Source: Streptomyces sp. NBC_01445
GTDB lineage: Bacteria; Actinomycetota; Actinomycetes; Streptomycetales; Streptomycetaceae
Assembly (NCBI RefSeq): GCF_035918235.1
Contig: NZ_CP109485.1
Span: forward strand, 10,323,001 to 10,387,000
Length of the DNA stretch: 64,000 nucleotides
Reading direction: 5' to 3'
The translations under genes and the position numbers were made by a program. This document shows positions 1 to 7,547 of the stretch, in pieces (the stretch's first letter is position 1; each line of letters starts with the position of its first letter). Below the pieces are notes generated by a model, which ran no database searches, was not told where the DNA came from, and saw only the letters and a program-made list of their open reading frames with translations.

Positions 1-235
1 ACCGGCCCGGTACGGGGACGTGGCGCGCTTACAGACGACGCCCTCGATGCCCTGGCCCTGAAGCGTGTCGTACCAGTCCTGTGCGACGTCCGGATCATCC
101 GTGGCGGGTACGGCCTGGATCGGGGGCGGCACGTCGTGAAGCAGGTCGAGGAGAAGGGCGCGCCGCTCGGTGTACGGGCGGCTGCGGACATCGCCGAGTT
201 CAGGGTGGGCGAGGAGGTCCCACACGGAAGCGCAC
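1..235 (-). pseudogene. ATP-dependent DNA ligase, later part of adenylation domain (fragment, runs off left edge)
   Basis: The reverse strand reads through a stretch typical of actinomycete ATP-dependent (LigD-type) ligases: a WDLLAHPEL segment, a PYTERRALL segment and then GIEGVVCKRA with a PYR end. These precede the last nucleotidyl-transferase motifs. No start codon with a full N-terminus lies upstream. Instead the homology stops near 235 and the preceding ligase segment resumes in the same orientation near 2535. I infer one ligase gene split by the metal-resistance cassette lying between. The protein would have sealed nicks or taken part in end joining; it is very unlikely to be made now. 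Confidence 0.6.
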
Positions 236-357
236 GGGTTCGTGGATTCCCGGACGGCATGACGCCGGAACCGGATCGTGCGCGGCGCTCAGAAATGGAC
301 GAGCGCGCGGGTTCGGGCTGGCGGAGCCTTCGTCGCCCGAGCCAACCGCCTCGGGGA

Positions 358-1140
358 TCAGGCCAGGGCCTGGACGGCGTACACCGCGCCGAGGGCGCCT
401 GCGAGGGCTCCGAGCAGGAGCCGGAGCGCGGTTTCGGGCAGGTGAGGCTGGAGCCGTGCGCCGAGGTAGCCGCCGATCAGCCCCCCGGCGCCGCAGGCCA
501 GACCTAGCCACCAATCGGGTGCGACGGGCCCGGGGCTCGCCAGGGCCAGCACGGCGTACGCGGCGGCCCCGGCGACGGATGTGGTGAAGGTGGCGGCGAG
601 GGTAGCCGGTGCGATGCGGGCCATGGGCATACCGCGCGCGGCGAGGATGGGCCCGAGTAGGGAACCGCCGCCGATCCCGTAGATCCCGCCGACCACCCCG
701 ACCGTCAGGGCAAGTGCGGCGAGCGCGCGCGCCGACGGCTCGGCCGCGTCCGGCCGCCGCCGGGCGGGGTGCAGGGTGCGCAGGCACAGCCACGTGCCAA
801 GTGGAAGGAGGAAGGCGGCGACCAGGATCCGGAAGACGTCGGGGCCGGGGAGGGCGAAGACGCGGATGGCGGCGCCGGCGATGACGCCGGGCAGCGTCCA
901 GGCAACGAGGCGCCGGGCCAGGCCGCCGCGCAGAGCGCCATCGCGGCGGTAGCGCCACAGTGCGCCGGGCCCAGCCACCACATTGAACAGCAGGTTCGTC
1001 GGCGTGACCGCGGGGCTCGGCACGCCGAGGACGCTGAGCTGGACCGGCAGGAGGAAGACCGCGCCGGACACGCCGACCGGCGCGGTCACCGTTGAGATCA
1101 GCAGGCCGGCCGCGAACCCGGCCCAGATCGTCCACTCCAC
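358..1140 (-). CDS. TSUP-family (TauE/SafE) membrane permease
   Basis: 260-residue protein made almost wholly of hydrophobic segments (about eight), with the family pattern of two related halves: an N-terminal PVGVSGAVFLLPVQ segment and a central GIYGIGGGSLLGP segment. TSUP proteins export or import small sulfur-containing anions or organic acids. It lies 79 bases after the CDF transporter gene in the same direction, so it is probably the last gene of the cmtR operon. That placement suggests a part in metal or sulfide/thiol stress, but the substrate cannot be read from sequence. Confidence 0.8.
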   Translation of the reverse strand: MEWTIWAGFAAGLLISTVTAPVGVSGAVFLLPVQLSVLGVPSPAVTPTNLLFNVVAGPGALWRYRRDGALRGGLARRLVAWTLPGVIAGAAIRVFALPGPDVFRILVAAFLLPLGTWLCLRTLHPARRRPDAAEPSARALAALALTVGVVGGIYGIGGGSLLGPILAARGMPMARIAPATLAATFTTSVAGAAAYAVLALASPGPVAPDWWLGLACGAGGLIGGYLGARLQPHLPETALRLLLGALAGALGAVYAVQALA

Positions 1141-1219
1141 TGCTGCCCCCGCCGCTCCGTGATTGCCCGGTCAGTATCGAGGGAGCACCCAGAGGGAGGG
1201 CGGGGCGGCAATGAGATGT

Positions 1220-1939
1220 TCACGAGCAGCAGGTGCAGCCCGGCTTGCAGCCGCATGCGTCCGCCTCGGCCGCGGCCGCCCCGGCGGGGACCGGAGTGTG
1301 GGCGGTGGGTGCGCAGCAGCCCTTGCCCTGCCAGGCGTCGCGGCCCTCTTTCACCGCGATGGTGGCGATGACGAGGGCGGCGATCGGGTCGGCCCAGGAC
1401 CAGCCGAGCGTGGCGTTGAGGACCAGGCCGATCAGGAGCACCGCGGACAGGTAGGTGCACAGCAGTGTCTGCTTGGAGTCGGCGACCGCGGAGGCGGAGC
1501 CGAGTTCACGGCCGGCCTTGCGTTGGGCAGCGGAGAGGAACGGCATGATCGCCAGTGACAGGGCGGCGATGACGATGCCGGGGACGGACCGCTCGGCCTC
1601 TCCGGTGCCGGTCAGGGCCCGGACGGCGTCGACGCTGACGTACGCGGCGAGGGCAAAGAAGGAGACCGCGATGATCCGCAGGGTCGTCTTCTCCCGGGCG
1701 TCGCGTACGGCGTGGTCGCGGGCGGAGAACTGCCAGGCGACCGCCGCGGCGGAGGACACCTCGATCACGGAGTCCAGCCCGAAGCCGATCAGCGCCGTGG
1801 AGGAGGCGATCGTGCCCGCGGTGATCGCGACGACGGCCTCGATGACGTTGTAGGTGATGGTCGCGGCGACCAGGAAGCGTATGCGGCGGGCGAGCGCGTC
1901 GCGGCGGGCCGGGGACGGCCCGAGGGATATCGCGGTCAT
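1220..1939 (-). CDS. Cation diffusion facilitator-type transporter with Cys-rich C-terminal tail
   Basis: 239 residues with about five to six membrane segments and a CDF-like core; GLDSVIEV in TM2 holds the family's Asp metal ligand region. The large cytoplasmic domain is replaced by a short tail ending in a CGCKPGCTCC cluster plus a GCC motif, eight cysteines in about 35 residues. This suggests soft-metal (Cd, Pb, Zn, Cu) capture. Its ATG overlaps the TGA of the upstream cmtR gene, so the two are translationally coupled and probably metal-induced together. Related actinomycete proteins are annotated as cation transporters; metal specificity is inferred. Confidence 0.8.
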   Translation of the reverse strand: MTAISLGPSPARRDALARRIRFLVAATITYNVIEAVVAITAGTIASSTALIGFGLDSVIEVSSAAAVAWQFSARDHAVRDAREKTTLRIIAVSFFALAAYVSVDAVRALTGTGEAERSVPGIVIAALSLAIMPFLSAAQRKAGRELGSASAVADSKQTLLCTYLSAVLLIGLVLNATLGWSWADPIAALVIATIAVKEGRDAWQGKGCCAPTAHTPVPAGAAAAEADACGCKPGCTCCS

Positions 1940-2274
1940 CAGCAGCAGTCCTTCGTGGCGGCGTCCGGGCAGGTCTTGTCGCCTTCGACCGCGACCACGG
2001 CGGCGAGCAAGTGGTCCAGGGCGTGGCCGAGGCGGGGGTCGGCGAGCTCGTAGCGGGTACGGCGCCCGTCCGGCACGGTGACCACAAGGCCGCAGTCGCG
2101 CAGGCAGGCCAGGTGGTTGGACAGGCGGGTCCGGGAGACGGCGAGCGCGTCGGCGAGGTCCGCCGGGTAGGCCGGCGCCTGGCGCAGGGCGAGCAGGATG
2201 CGGCAGCGGATCGGGTCGGCGAGCGCGCGGCCGAACCGGGCCAGCACCTCGATGTCGGAGGCAACAGTCAGCAC
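1939..2274 (-). CDS. cmtR: ArsR/SmtB-family metal sensor, CmtR type
   Basis: 111-residue winged-helix repressor. The recognition helix region SRTRLSNHLACLRDCGLV carries Cys57 and Cys61, and the C-terminal tail has Cys102. These are the positions that bind Cd(II)/Pb(II) in Mycobacterium tuberculosis CmtR, and no other ArsR class has this set. The length also matches. Expected role: it binds the operator of its own operon and releases it when metal binds, de-repressing the CDF and TSUP genes that follow. The start ATG at 2274 lies just downstream of an EcoRI-type palindrome. Further Cys at the extreme C-terminus (110, 111) may add ligands. Confidence 0.88.
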   Translation of the reverse strand: MLTVASDIEVLARFGRALADPIRCRILLALRQAPAYPADLADALAVSRTRLSNHLACLRDCGLVVTVPDGRRTRYELADPRLGHALDHLLAAVVAVEGDKTCPDAATKDCC

Positions 2275-2295
2275 CCCACGACAGTACAGGACATC

Positions 2296-2305
2296 CTGAA
2301 TTCAG
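2296..2305. promoter_or_regulatory. Palindromic candidate CmtR operator
   Basis: A perfect 10-bp palindrome CTGAATTCAG lies 22 bases upstream of the cmtR start codon, in an AT-rich pocket of an otherwise GC-rich region. ArsR-family repressors bind short inverted repeats overlapping their own promoters, so this is the best operator candidate. The assignment is inference from position and symmetry. Confidence 0.45.
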
Positions 2306-2534
2306 AAAATGATGGATTCACTCTCCGGAGGCTCCGCCCTCTCGGCCCAGATGTCGGGGTGCGAGTTTCGAAATCCCCCATGGAACGGCAGATTACGAGC
2401 GTTTCTCCTGGAATCTGCGAGTAACTGCGGGAACCTCACACCGTCGAGGGATGCCTCAAAGAGGGGTCTCCCCCCACCTGCTGACTTCCCTCGATCGTGC
2501 CCTGGGGGCCACTTCAGGAACCCGCGCGCACTCC

Positions 2535-2765
2535 AGTTGCGTATGAGGCGGGGAGTATCGCGGCGAGTTCGCGGGCGCGGGCCGGGCCGGAGGCCGCGCG
2601 GGACTGCGCGGCCGCGAAGTCGATCCTCCCTTCGCTGTAGATCACAGCCTCCCCGTCGAGGACCGTGCCGGGGCGTAGCGAGTTCATGCCGGCCACGGCC
2701 AGATCCATCCACGCCGAGGTGACCGTCCGCCCGGACCGGGCCTGTAGCCGGACGGTCTCGGCATC
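2535..2765 (-). pseudogene. ATP-dependent DNA ligase, middle part (fragment)
   Basis: Reverse-strand reading gives ETVRLQARSGRTVT, a LRPGTVLDGEAVIY strand and GRIDFAAAQSRAAS, the segment that lies between the catalytic lysine and the WDLL segment in actinomycete ATP-dependent ligases. An in-frame stop lies upstream near 2770, and homology ends near 2535 in ASYAT. The continuation of the protein is found at 1-235, about 2.3 kb away. This is the 5' side of the interrupted ligase gene. Confidence 0.6.
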
Positions 2766-2864
2766 GCGCTACAGGGCGGTGCGGTGCCCGTCGTTCTCCA
2801 GACTTTGATGTGTCTCGTGAGACAGAGCGACGGGCGCCGCTGACCACTCAGGGGCGCAGCGCGT

Positions 2865-3626
2865 TCAATTCTTGTCGGCTCCGCAGTCCTTCAGCGGCTT
2901 GGGCGGCGGGATGTTGCTGAACGTCGAGCCCGGCCTCTCCACGGCCAACGACTGCTGGTCAGTGTCTCCGAAGAGGAGCTTCCAGGTGGCCGACCCCTGA
3001 CCGTGCCCGTTGTCCCCCATGATGGGTGCGGCGGCGGGGAGGTCCATGGCCTTCAGCGGCTTGTACCCGGCGCGTCCCCACCGTTGGCCGCGTACGTCGA
3101 CGAACGAGAACCCGGCGACGGCGAAGTGATTCGCGTTCCCGGGCGTCCAGATCGTGATGATGCTGCACGGCGGCACATCTCTGAGGTCGAGCAGCTGCTT
3201 CTCACCGGGGTACAGGCCCTCCTGGCCTTTGTTCGTCTCGCTGTCACTCCCCGTCGCTACGCCGATGGTGACCTGGGAGATGGGGTCGAGAGACCGGTTC
3301 GCGAAGTACCCGGTGGTCTTGCCGCTCTTGCCCTCCATCGTCCAACTTGAGACGCGCGAGGCCTGAGACTGGAGTTCCTTCTCGGAGTCCTCCTTCGACT
3401 GCGCTAACTGATCTTGGGACGTCTTGACCTGGTAATAGCCCGTCCAGGCGGAGGCGACAAGACCTCCGGCCGCGACGAACGTGGCGATCATCGTCGCGAT
3501 CAGCATCCCGTCGCGCTTCTTCCGCTCCGGCGTTGCTGAGGTTCCGTCTGGCGGCTGCGGCGGCGTCCCGACGTTCCCACCGGACTGCGCTGGAACAGGC
3601 GGTTTTACACCTTGGACCTGAGTCAC
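2865..3626 (-). CDS. Single-pass membrane protein of unknown function
   Basis: 253 residues. A proline-rich cytoplasmic N-terminus (about residues 1-35) and a basic ERKKRD stop precede one transmembrane helix (about 40-62). A short Gln/Glu/Ser-rich coiled stretch follows (65-90), then a roughly 160-residue extracytoplasmic domain with two cysteines. No enzyme motif is recognised. It is monocistronic, inserted between two DNA ligase relics. Codon use and composition look like a real Streptomyces gene. Confidence 0.6.
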   Translation of the reverse strand: MTQVQGVKPPVPAQSGGNVGTPPQPPDGTSATPERKKRDGMLIATMIATFVAAGGLVASAWTGYYQVKTSQDQLAQSKEDSEKELQSQASRVSSWTMEGKSGKTTGYFANRSLDPISQVTIGVATGSDSETNKGQEGLYPGEKQLLDLRDVPPCSIITIWTPGNANHFAVAGFSFVDVRGQRWGRAGYKPLKAMDLPAAAPIMGDNGHGQGSATWKLLFGDTDQQSLAVERPGSTFSNIPPPKPLKDCGADKN

Positions 3627-3774
3627 TGCTGTCTCCGCTCCTCACAGTTGCTGGGCGAGTCGAGAGATCCTTGCAAGCATCCCGGGCGCCAGCAGGAGCT
3701 TCTACAGAACCTTCAACCCCGACTTCATCGCAGCGTGTTTACGGCGGGTCGAGCCCCACTGCTATCCCGGAGCC

Positions 3775-4010
3775 GATTGCGCACTCACCACCGAGGACCG
3801 TGCCCGGGCGCAGGTGAATGGAAGCCGCCGCGAGGTCGGGCCACGCCGCCGTCACGTCCCGCCCGCTGCGGCGAGACGCCGAGCCATCATCCAGATGAGA
3901 CAACGTCAGGTGTCTGGAGAACCGTCGAACTTGATCTCGTACCACCAGCCCTTGCCGCGGGGCAGCGTCGGCACAGCCTCGGCAAGGGCGACAGCGACCG
4001 GGTACTCCAC
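3775..4010 (-). pseudogene. ATP-dependent DNA ligase, N-terminal relic (second copy)
   Basis: From a GTG at 4010 the reverse strand reads EYPVAVALAEAVPTLP and then WWYEIKFDG, which contains the catalytic Lys of the ligase KFDG motif, before a stop at 3906. After a frame change it continues RRSGRDVTAAWPDLAAA and LRPGTVLGGEC. The last part overlaps the equivalent segment in the 2535-2765 relic, so this is a second ligase copy or a duplication. The frameshift and truncation make it a pseudogene. Confidence 0.55.
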
Positions 4011-4768
4011 AGGGCCAGCCTGCGACGGCCGACCCGGGGATGCGCGCTGGCCTACGCTGCGCGGGCGGTGCCCGACGGGGCCCATGAGACCGGCGCAGCG
4101 ACGGCCAGAGATGCCGCCCACGAGAATGGCCCCCGCCGAAGCGAGGGCCATCATGGATTTCTGCGCGGTCAGTGGCGGGTCTGGAACCAGACGACGATGA
4201 GGCTCACGGCCCCGCTGCCGAGGCTGTACGACGCTCCCCGGATCATCTGATCGTGGACAGTCCGCCCCTGACGCTGTGGCCATTCCCGCAGGTAACGGCG
4301 GATACGGCGCAGTCGGGATTCCCTACATAGGGAGTCCTTGTTAGGCTGACACACGGTGTATCAATCCTCCTACTCGGGTGAATGGAACATCGCGCAGGGA
4401 GCCCTCCCGACACTGGGCCTAGACAACTCGCGTCGGGGATGGGCTCCTTTTGCGCTTCCGGACGATAGTACTGGCGAGGTCAAACAACGGCCGCCCGTCA
4501 GGCAGTTGTGGCTATACATGGGCACACATGGCTAGAGCCTCTCCGGGGATTCCAGTGGCCTTGACTTCCTTTCAGTTCCTTTGACATCACTCCACCTGCA
4601 ATTTCGGCCCCCACGCAGCGGCAATTTGTGAAGCGCATCACTTTTCCGCGTGGGGATGTTCTCACCCCCCCCACCAGGGGCGAGGAGCGGGCAACGCTGG
4701 CGCTGAGCAAGCGACGAGGGAATCCCGACCTGCGGCCAGCTCAGGCACGTACCTGTACAGCGTCGTAC
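4011..4768. other. Non-coding stretch
   Basis: I see no credible gene here. Reading frames are short, start badly and lack protein-like composition. A less GC-rich patch around 4310-4380 and 4470-4560 could hold promoter elements, but no clear -35/-10 pair is visible. Confidence 0.4.
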
Positions 4769-4981
4769 GGGAGGCCACCGCTCGCGTAGTTCCGCGATGG
4801 CTGCCTCGAAGTCCTCTAGCGAGTCGAACGCCCGGTACACAGACGCGAACCGCAGATAGGCAACGAGGTCGAGTTCCTGTAACGGGCCGAGTATGGCCAA
4901 CCCCACGTCGTGGGTGGTCAGTTCCGCACCTCCGGTGGCGCGCACCGCCTCTTCGAAGCATGGGTGAACTGCCCTCTCCAT
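4769..4981 (-). pseudogene. nrdR: NrdR repressor, C-terminal fragment
   Basis: The reading [15 protein letters not shown] followed by [16 protein letters not shown] and an AELRE end is the C-terminus of NrdR, the ATP-cone repressor of ribonucleotide reductase genes. The N-terminal zinc ribbon and most of the ATP-cone (roughly the first 85-90 residues) are missing, and the end runs into unrelated sequence after about residue 71. It cannot bind DNA, so it is a relic, not a second functional NrdR. It lies next to other truncated housekeeping-type genes. Confidence 0.7.
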
Positions 4982-5008
4982 GGACGATGCGGTCAGCTGC
5001 GACCAGGC

Positions 5009-5566
5009 CTAGAGGGGGTGCCACCGTGGGACTGCGATGTCTGGGGACGGAAAGGACAGCCTCATCCGCACCATTCGATCGAGCGTGCGGTCCAGCACCG
5101 TGGGGCCGACCTCGTCGGTCCAGACGTATGCCGTGTCCAAGCAAGGGCCCGTATGACCGAGCGGGAGAAGACACCGGCTGCAAGCACTGAATAGGTCTAC
5201 TGGGCCTGGTTCTTCCCATCCACCTGCTCCACTCCAGCTGTCGTCTCGCCATCCTGCCCAGTACAGACGTACCGCTCCCCTTGCAGGTCCCACCAAGGCG
5301 CGATGCAGTCCCTGATGCCCGCGAACCAATGGGCAGACCAGGTACGGGTGCATACGTGATGGAAGCCCTGGTGTGGCGCGACATGGTCGAGGCCTGGTTC
5401 GCCAGAAGGAGTGTTTTGGCGTCTGCTGGGGTGCCGTGACTACGCCGCGTGCGCGGTACGCCGCCTGCCTGCAGGCAGGTGAACAGAAGCGGCGCGGCCG
5501 GCCGGAGCGTGAAGATGCCAGGTCCTTACCGCAATGGACACAGTGGTGAATCAGCACATCAGACAC
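5009..5566 (-). CDS. Hypothetical protein with N-terminal Cys4 zinc finger
   Basis: 185 residues from a GTG at 5566. An N-terminal CVHC plus FCSPAC pair with basic residues between (residues 9-33) makes a compact zinc finger like those of FCS/MYM-type or plasmid-encoded proteins. Later Cys/His residues (CPLVRGHQGLHR, CSRCLLPLGHTGPC) suggest two further metal sites with the same C..(L/V).GH.G(L/P) pattern, possibly an internal repeat. The start overlaps the end of the upstream membrane-protein gene by 8 bases. Function unknown; nucleic-acid binding is plausible. Confidence 0.6.
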   Translation of the reverse strand: MSDVLIHHCVHCGKDLASSRSGRPRRFCSPACRQAAYRARGVVTAPQQTPKHSFWRTRPRPCRATPGLPSRMHPYLVCPLVRGHQGLHRALVGPARGAVRLYWAGWRDDSWSGAGGWEEPGPVDLFSACSRCLLPLGHTGPCLDTAYVWTDEVGPTVLDRTLDRMVRMRLSFPSPDIAVPRWHPL

Positions 5567-6023
5567 CGTCTACTTCCCCCTCATGCTCGTGGGACAGCGC
5601 AGAGAGCTGCGCTGCGAAACCGTTCCTCTCCGACTGACACGGGCGCACCACCATCAGGTATTCAGTGATTGTGGTGGTAGAGGAAGAGGATCGGCCAGGC
5701 TGAACCACTTCCCGTTGCTCGGTTGAAACCGGTGAGTCCTGAGCGGGTGGACGCCACTTGCCCCAGGGGAGAAAGCAGGACAGGGAGGCAATGATCTGGC
5801 TGAGCCCGACGAGGGCGGCAGGCACGTCCTGGGCCCGGGTCTTGGCCAGCACCGGCCGGACCAGAAGGAGCAACAGAACTGCCAGACCTACAACCACAGC
5901 TAGACCTAGAACGCACGGCACGAGAGCCAAGGAGCCAACGAACAGCTCCGCCGACACGACGAACACGGGACCTCCGAGAACGAGAAAGGCCCCGGTCGCT
6001 GGGACCAGGGCCACGGGGGACAA
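5559..6023 (-). CDS. Small membrane protein of unknown function
   Basis: 154 residues. Two adjacent hydrophobic helices (about residues 8-58) are followed by a shorter hydrophobic stretch near 72-88, then a hydrophilic Ser/Thr-rich cytoplasmic tail. The start is taken as TTG at 6023 because AGGGGT lies about five bases upstream; GTG at 6014 is possible. It overlaps the zinc-finger gene downstream, so the two probably form an operon. No family is recognised. Confidence 0.45.
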   Translation of the reverse strand: MSPVALVPATGAFLVLGGPVFVVSAELFVGSLALVPCVLGLAVVVGLAVLLLLLVRPVLAKTRAQDVPAALVGLSQIIASLSCFLPWGKWRPPAQDSPVSTEQREVVQPGRSSSSTTTITEYLMVVRPCQSERNGFAAQLSALSHEHEGEVDGV

Positions 6024-6243
6024 GAGCTACCCCTGAAACGAAGAACTCCCGCGCCCAGACGGGTGCAGGAGTGGTTGCGGTATATCTGCCCGCAACGAGA
6101 GGCAGTCTGCCATGCCCGAAGGTTTCGTAACGCTCTCCCCGTACGCCCCTGACTGACTACCTCGCTCGGTTCGCGGCCAGCCAACCTTGGTGGACAGTGT
6201 TGTTGCACTCATCGATACCGGTGTCGGGGGCATGTGAGGAGTT

Positions 6244-6269
6244 GTCCAGGAACCGATCGGTTTCTGGAC
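6244..6269. repeat. 26-bp palindrome
   Basis: GTCCAGGAACCGATCGGTTTCTGGAC is quoted here only by its core AACCGATCGGTT. The 26 bases are fully symmetric except for one G/T pair. It lies about 180 bases beyond the 3' end of the phosphotransferase gene and 50 bases outside the first 18-bp repeat. It could be a terminator hairpin, a recombination site or an operator; there is no T-tract. Confidence 0.5.
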
Positions 6270-6312
6270 GGCGACGACCACCACGAAGGCGGAGCTGAGC
6301 AGTGCTGTCCCG

Positions 6313-6382
6313 TCTCAGCCGATCTGGTCCTTGTCTCAAATGATCTGGTCCGATTCGCTCGTCGTCTCAGTTCATCCGGTCC
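6313..6382 (+). repeat. Three direct copies of an 18-bp repeat (left end of phosphotransferase cassette)
   Basis: Copies start at 6313, 6334 and 6365 with consensus TCTCAGNTGATCTGGTCC. The middle one extended by one base (6333-6351) is the inverted partner of 7509-7527 with a single mismatch. Arrays of this sort at both ends are typical of transposase-binding sites in Tn7/IS21/Tn552-like elements. No transposase is encoded between them. Confidence 0.65.
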
Positions 6383-6449
6383 CGTTGGTGCTGCTGTCGG
6401 CGGGAGAGGCAAGCGATCGTCTTGGGCACGGCCTGCAGCCTGGGCGACA

Positions 6450-7346
6450 TCACTCCATCGCCTCCAGGATGCGGTCGAGTGTCCGGCGTCCCATCCTGCT
6501 CATCGCCGGATTGCTCTCGACGTAGTACCAGACAGCGCCCATCGCCTGCTGGAACGCCCATGCCCTGCCGCGCTCCCACTCGAGATCGTCACAGCCCAGT
6601 GTCCGCCGGAGCACTTCCCGCGGCCCCTGCTGCAGCAGGTGCCAGGCACTGACCAGATCCAGCGCGGGGTCGGCCGGGCTGAAGCCGCCGGTGTCGAGTA
6701 CGCCGCTGAGCCGGTCGCCCGTGACCAGTACATTGCCGGGGATCAGGTCACCATGGCTCATCACGTCGGCACCCGCGCGTGGCAACTCCCGCAGGTGGCT
6801 CCACATGTGGCGGAGCCGGCGCACGTCGAGCAGCTCCTCGCTCTCCTCGAAGCACTTCTCCATCCAACCGTCGTGGTGAGTGAGAACGCCGCCACGACCT
6901 TCGCCGCTGAAGTGCCGCCCCCGCGTCTCGGCCTCCCGCAGGGCGGAGATGAAGGCCGCAAGGTCCTGTGCAAAAGCGTCCGACCCACTCGGGTCGGCGT
7001 CCGAGGAGACCGTTCCCGGCAGCCACGTCTGGACTGACCACGGCATGGGGTAGCCCGCTCCAGGCTCTCCCAGGGCGACGGGTTCCGGGGCGGGGAACCG
7101 AGACACCTGCGCCAACTCCGCGCTCGCCCGGGCTTCCTGCTTCAGAACCGCCAGCGTCTCGGCGGCACCGGCCAGACGAAGCGGGAAACGTGCCGAGAGG
7201 TCGTTCCCGATGCGGAAGACGGCGTTGACCGTCCCGGTCGACTGCAGGAGTCGGATTTCCTTGCCGCTCCACTGAGGGAACTGTTCCTGGATCAAGGTCG
7301 CAACAGTTTCGGTGGTCACGTCCACTTGGTCATCGTGCATGGTCAT
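6450..7346 (-). CDS. Aminoglycoside phosphotransferase-family kinase (APH)
   Basis: About 298 residues with the APH/choline-kinase fold. The Brenner motif is SHGDLIPGNVLV (catalytic Asp, Mg-binding Asn), followed by the metal loop VLDTGGFSPADPALDL. The N-terminal lobe has a FRIGNDLSARFP strand with no obvious invariant Lys besides nearby residues, as in many APH relatives. It would transfer phosphate from ATP to a hydroxyl of an aminoglycoside or another small molecule; which one is unknown. The start is ambiguous: ATG 7346 is chosen, and an upstream ATG at 7373 lacks a ribosome-binding site. The gene stands alone between inverted repeat arrays, which suggests it moves as a cassette. Confidence 0.82.
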   Translation of the reverse strand: MTMHDDQVDVTTETVATLIQEQFPQWSGKEIRLLQSTGTVNAVFRIGNDLSARFPLRLAGAAETLAVLKQEARASAELAQVSRFPAPEPVALGEPGAGYPMPWSVQTWLPGTVSSDADPSGSDAFAQDLAAFISALREAETRGRHFSGEGRGGVLTHHDGWMEKCFEESEELLDVRRLRHMWSHLRELPRAGADVMSHGDLIPGNVLVTGDRLSGVLDTGGFSPADPALDLVSAWHLLQQGPREVLRRTLGCDDLEWERGRAWAFQQAMGAVWYYVESNPAMSRMGRRTLDRILEAME

Positions 7347-7390
7347 ACTCGCGAGCCCTTCCACCAGTCCCATTCGAAACGCCGGAAGCA

Positions 7391-7527
7391 GACCAGATCA
7401 ACCGAGACGACAGCCAGTATTCATAGGCGAGGGTCCAGATCAACTGAGATTTTCGGCCACCAAGGTGTCTCAACCGTTCTGGTCGCCCCAGGTCACCGCC
7501 GCGGTTTCGAACCAGATCATTTGAGAC
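7391..7527 (-). repeat. Inverted counterpart array of the 18-bp repeat (right end of phosphotransferase cassette)
   Basis: Copies in reverse orientation start at 7391, 7432 and 7509, and a fourth in forward orientation lies at 7468-7484. The outermost, 7509-7527, pairs with 6333-6351 over 19 bases with one mismatch. Together with the left array this makes a 1.2-kb unit holding only the phosphotransferase gene. Confidence 0.65.
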
Positions 7528-7547
7528 GGGACAAGTGCGACGGCGGT

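Noticed and set aside
200..1135. Long reverse-strand frame overlapping the TSUP gene
   Set aside because: Arg/Pro-rich composition and frame relation show it is a shadow of the TSUP gene in GC-rich DNA.
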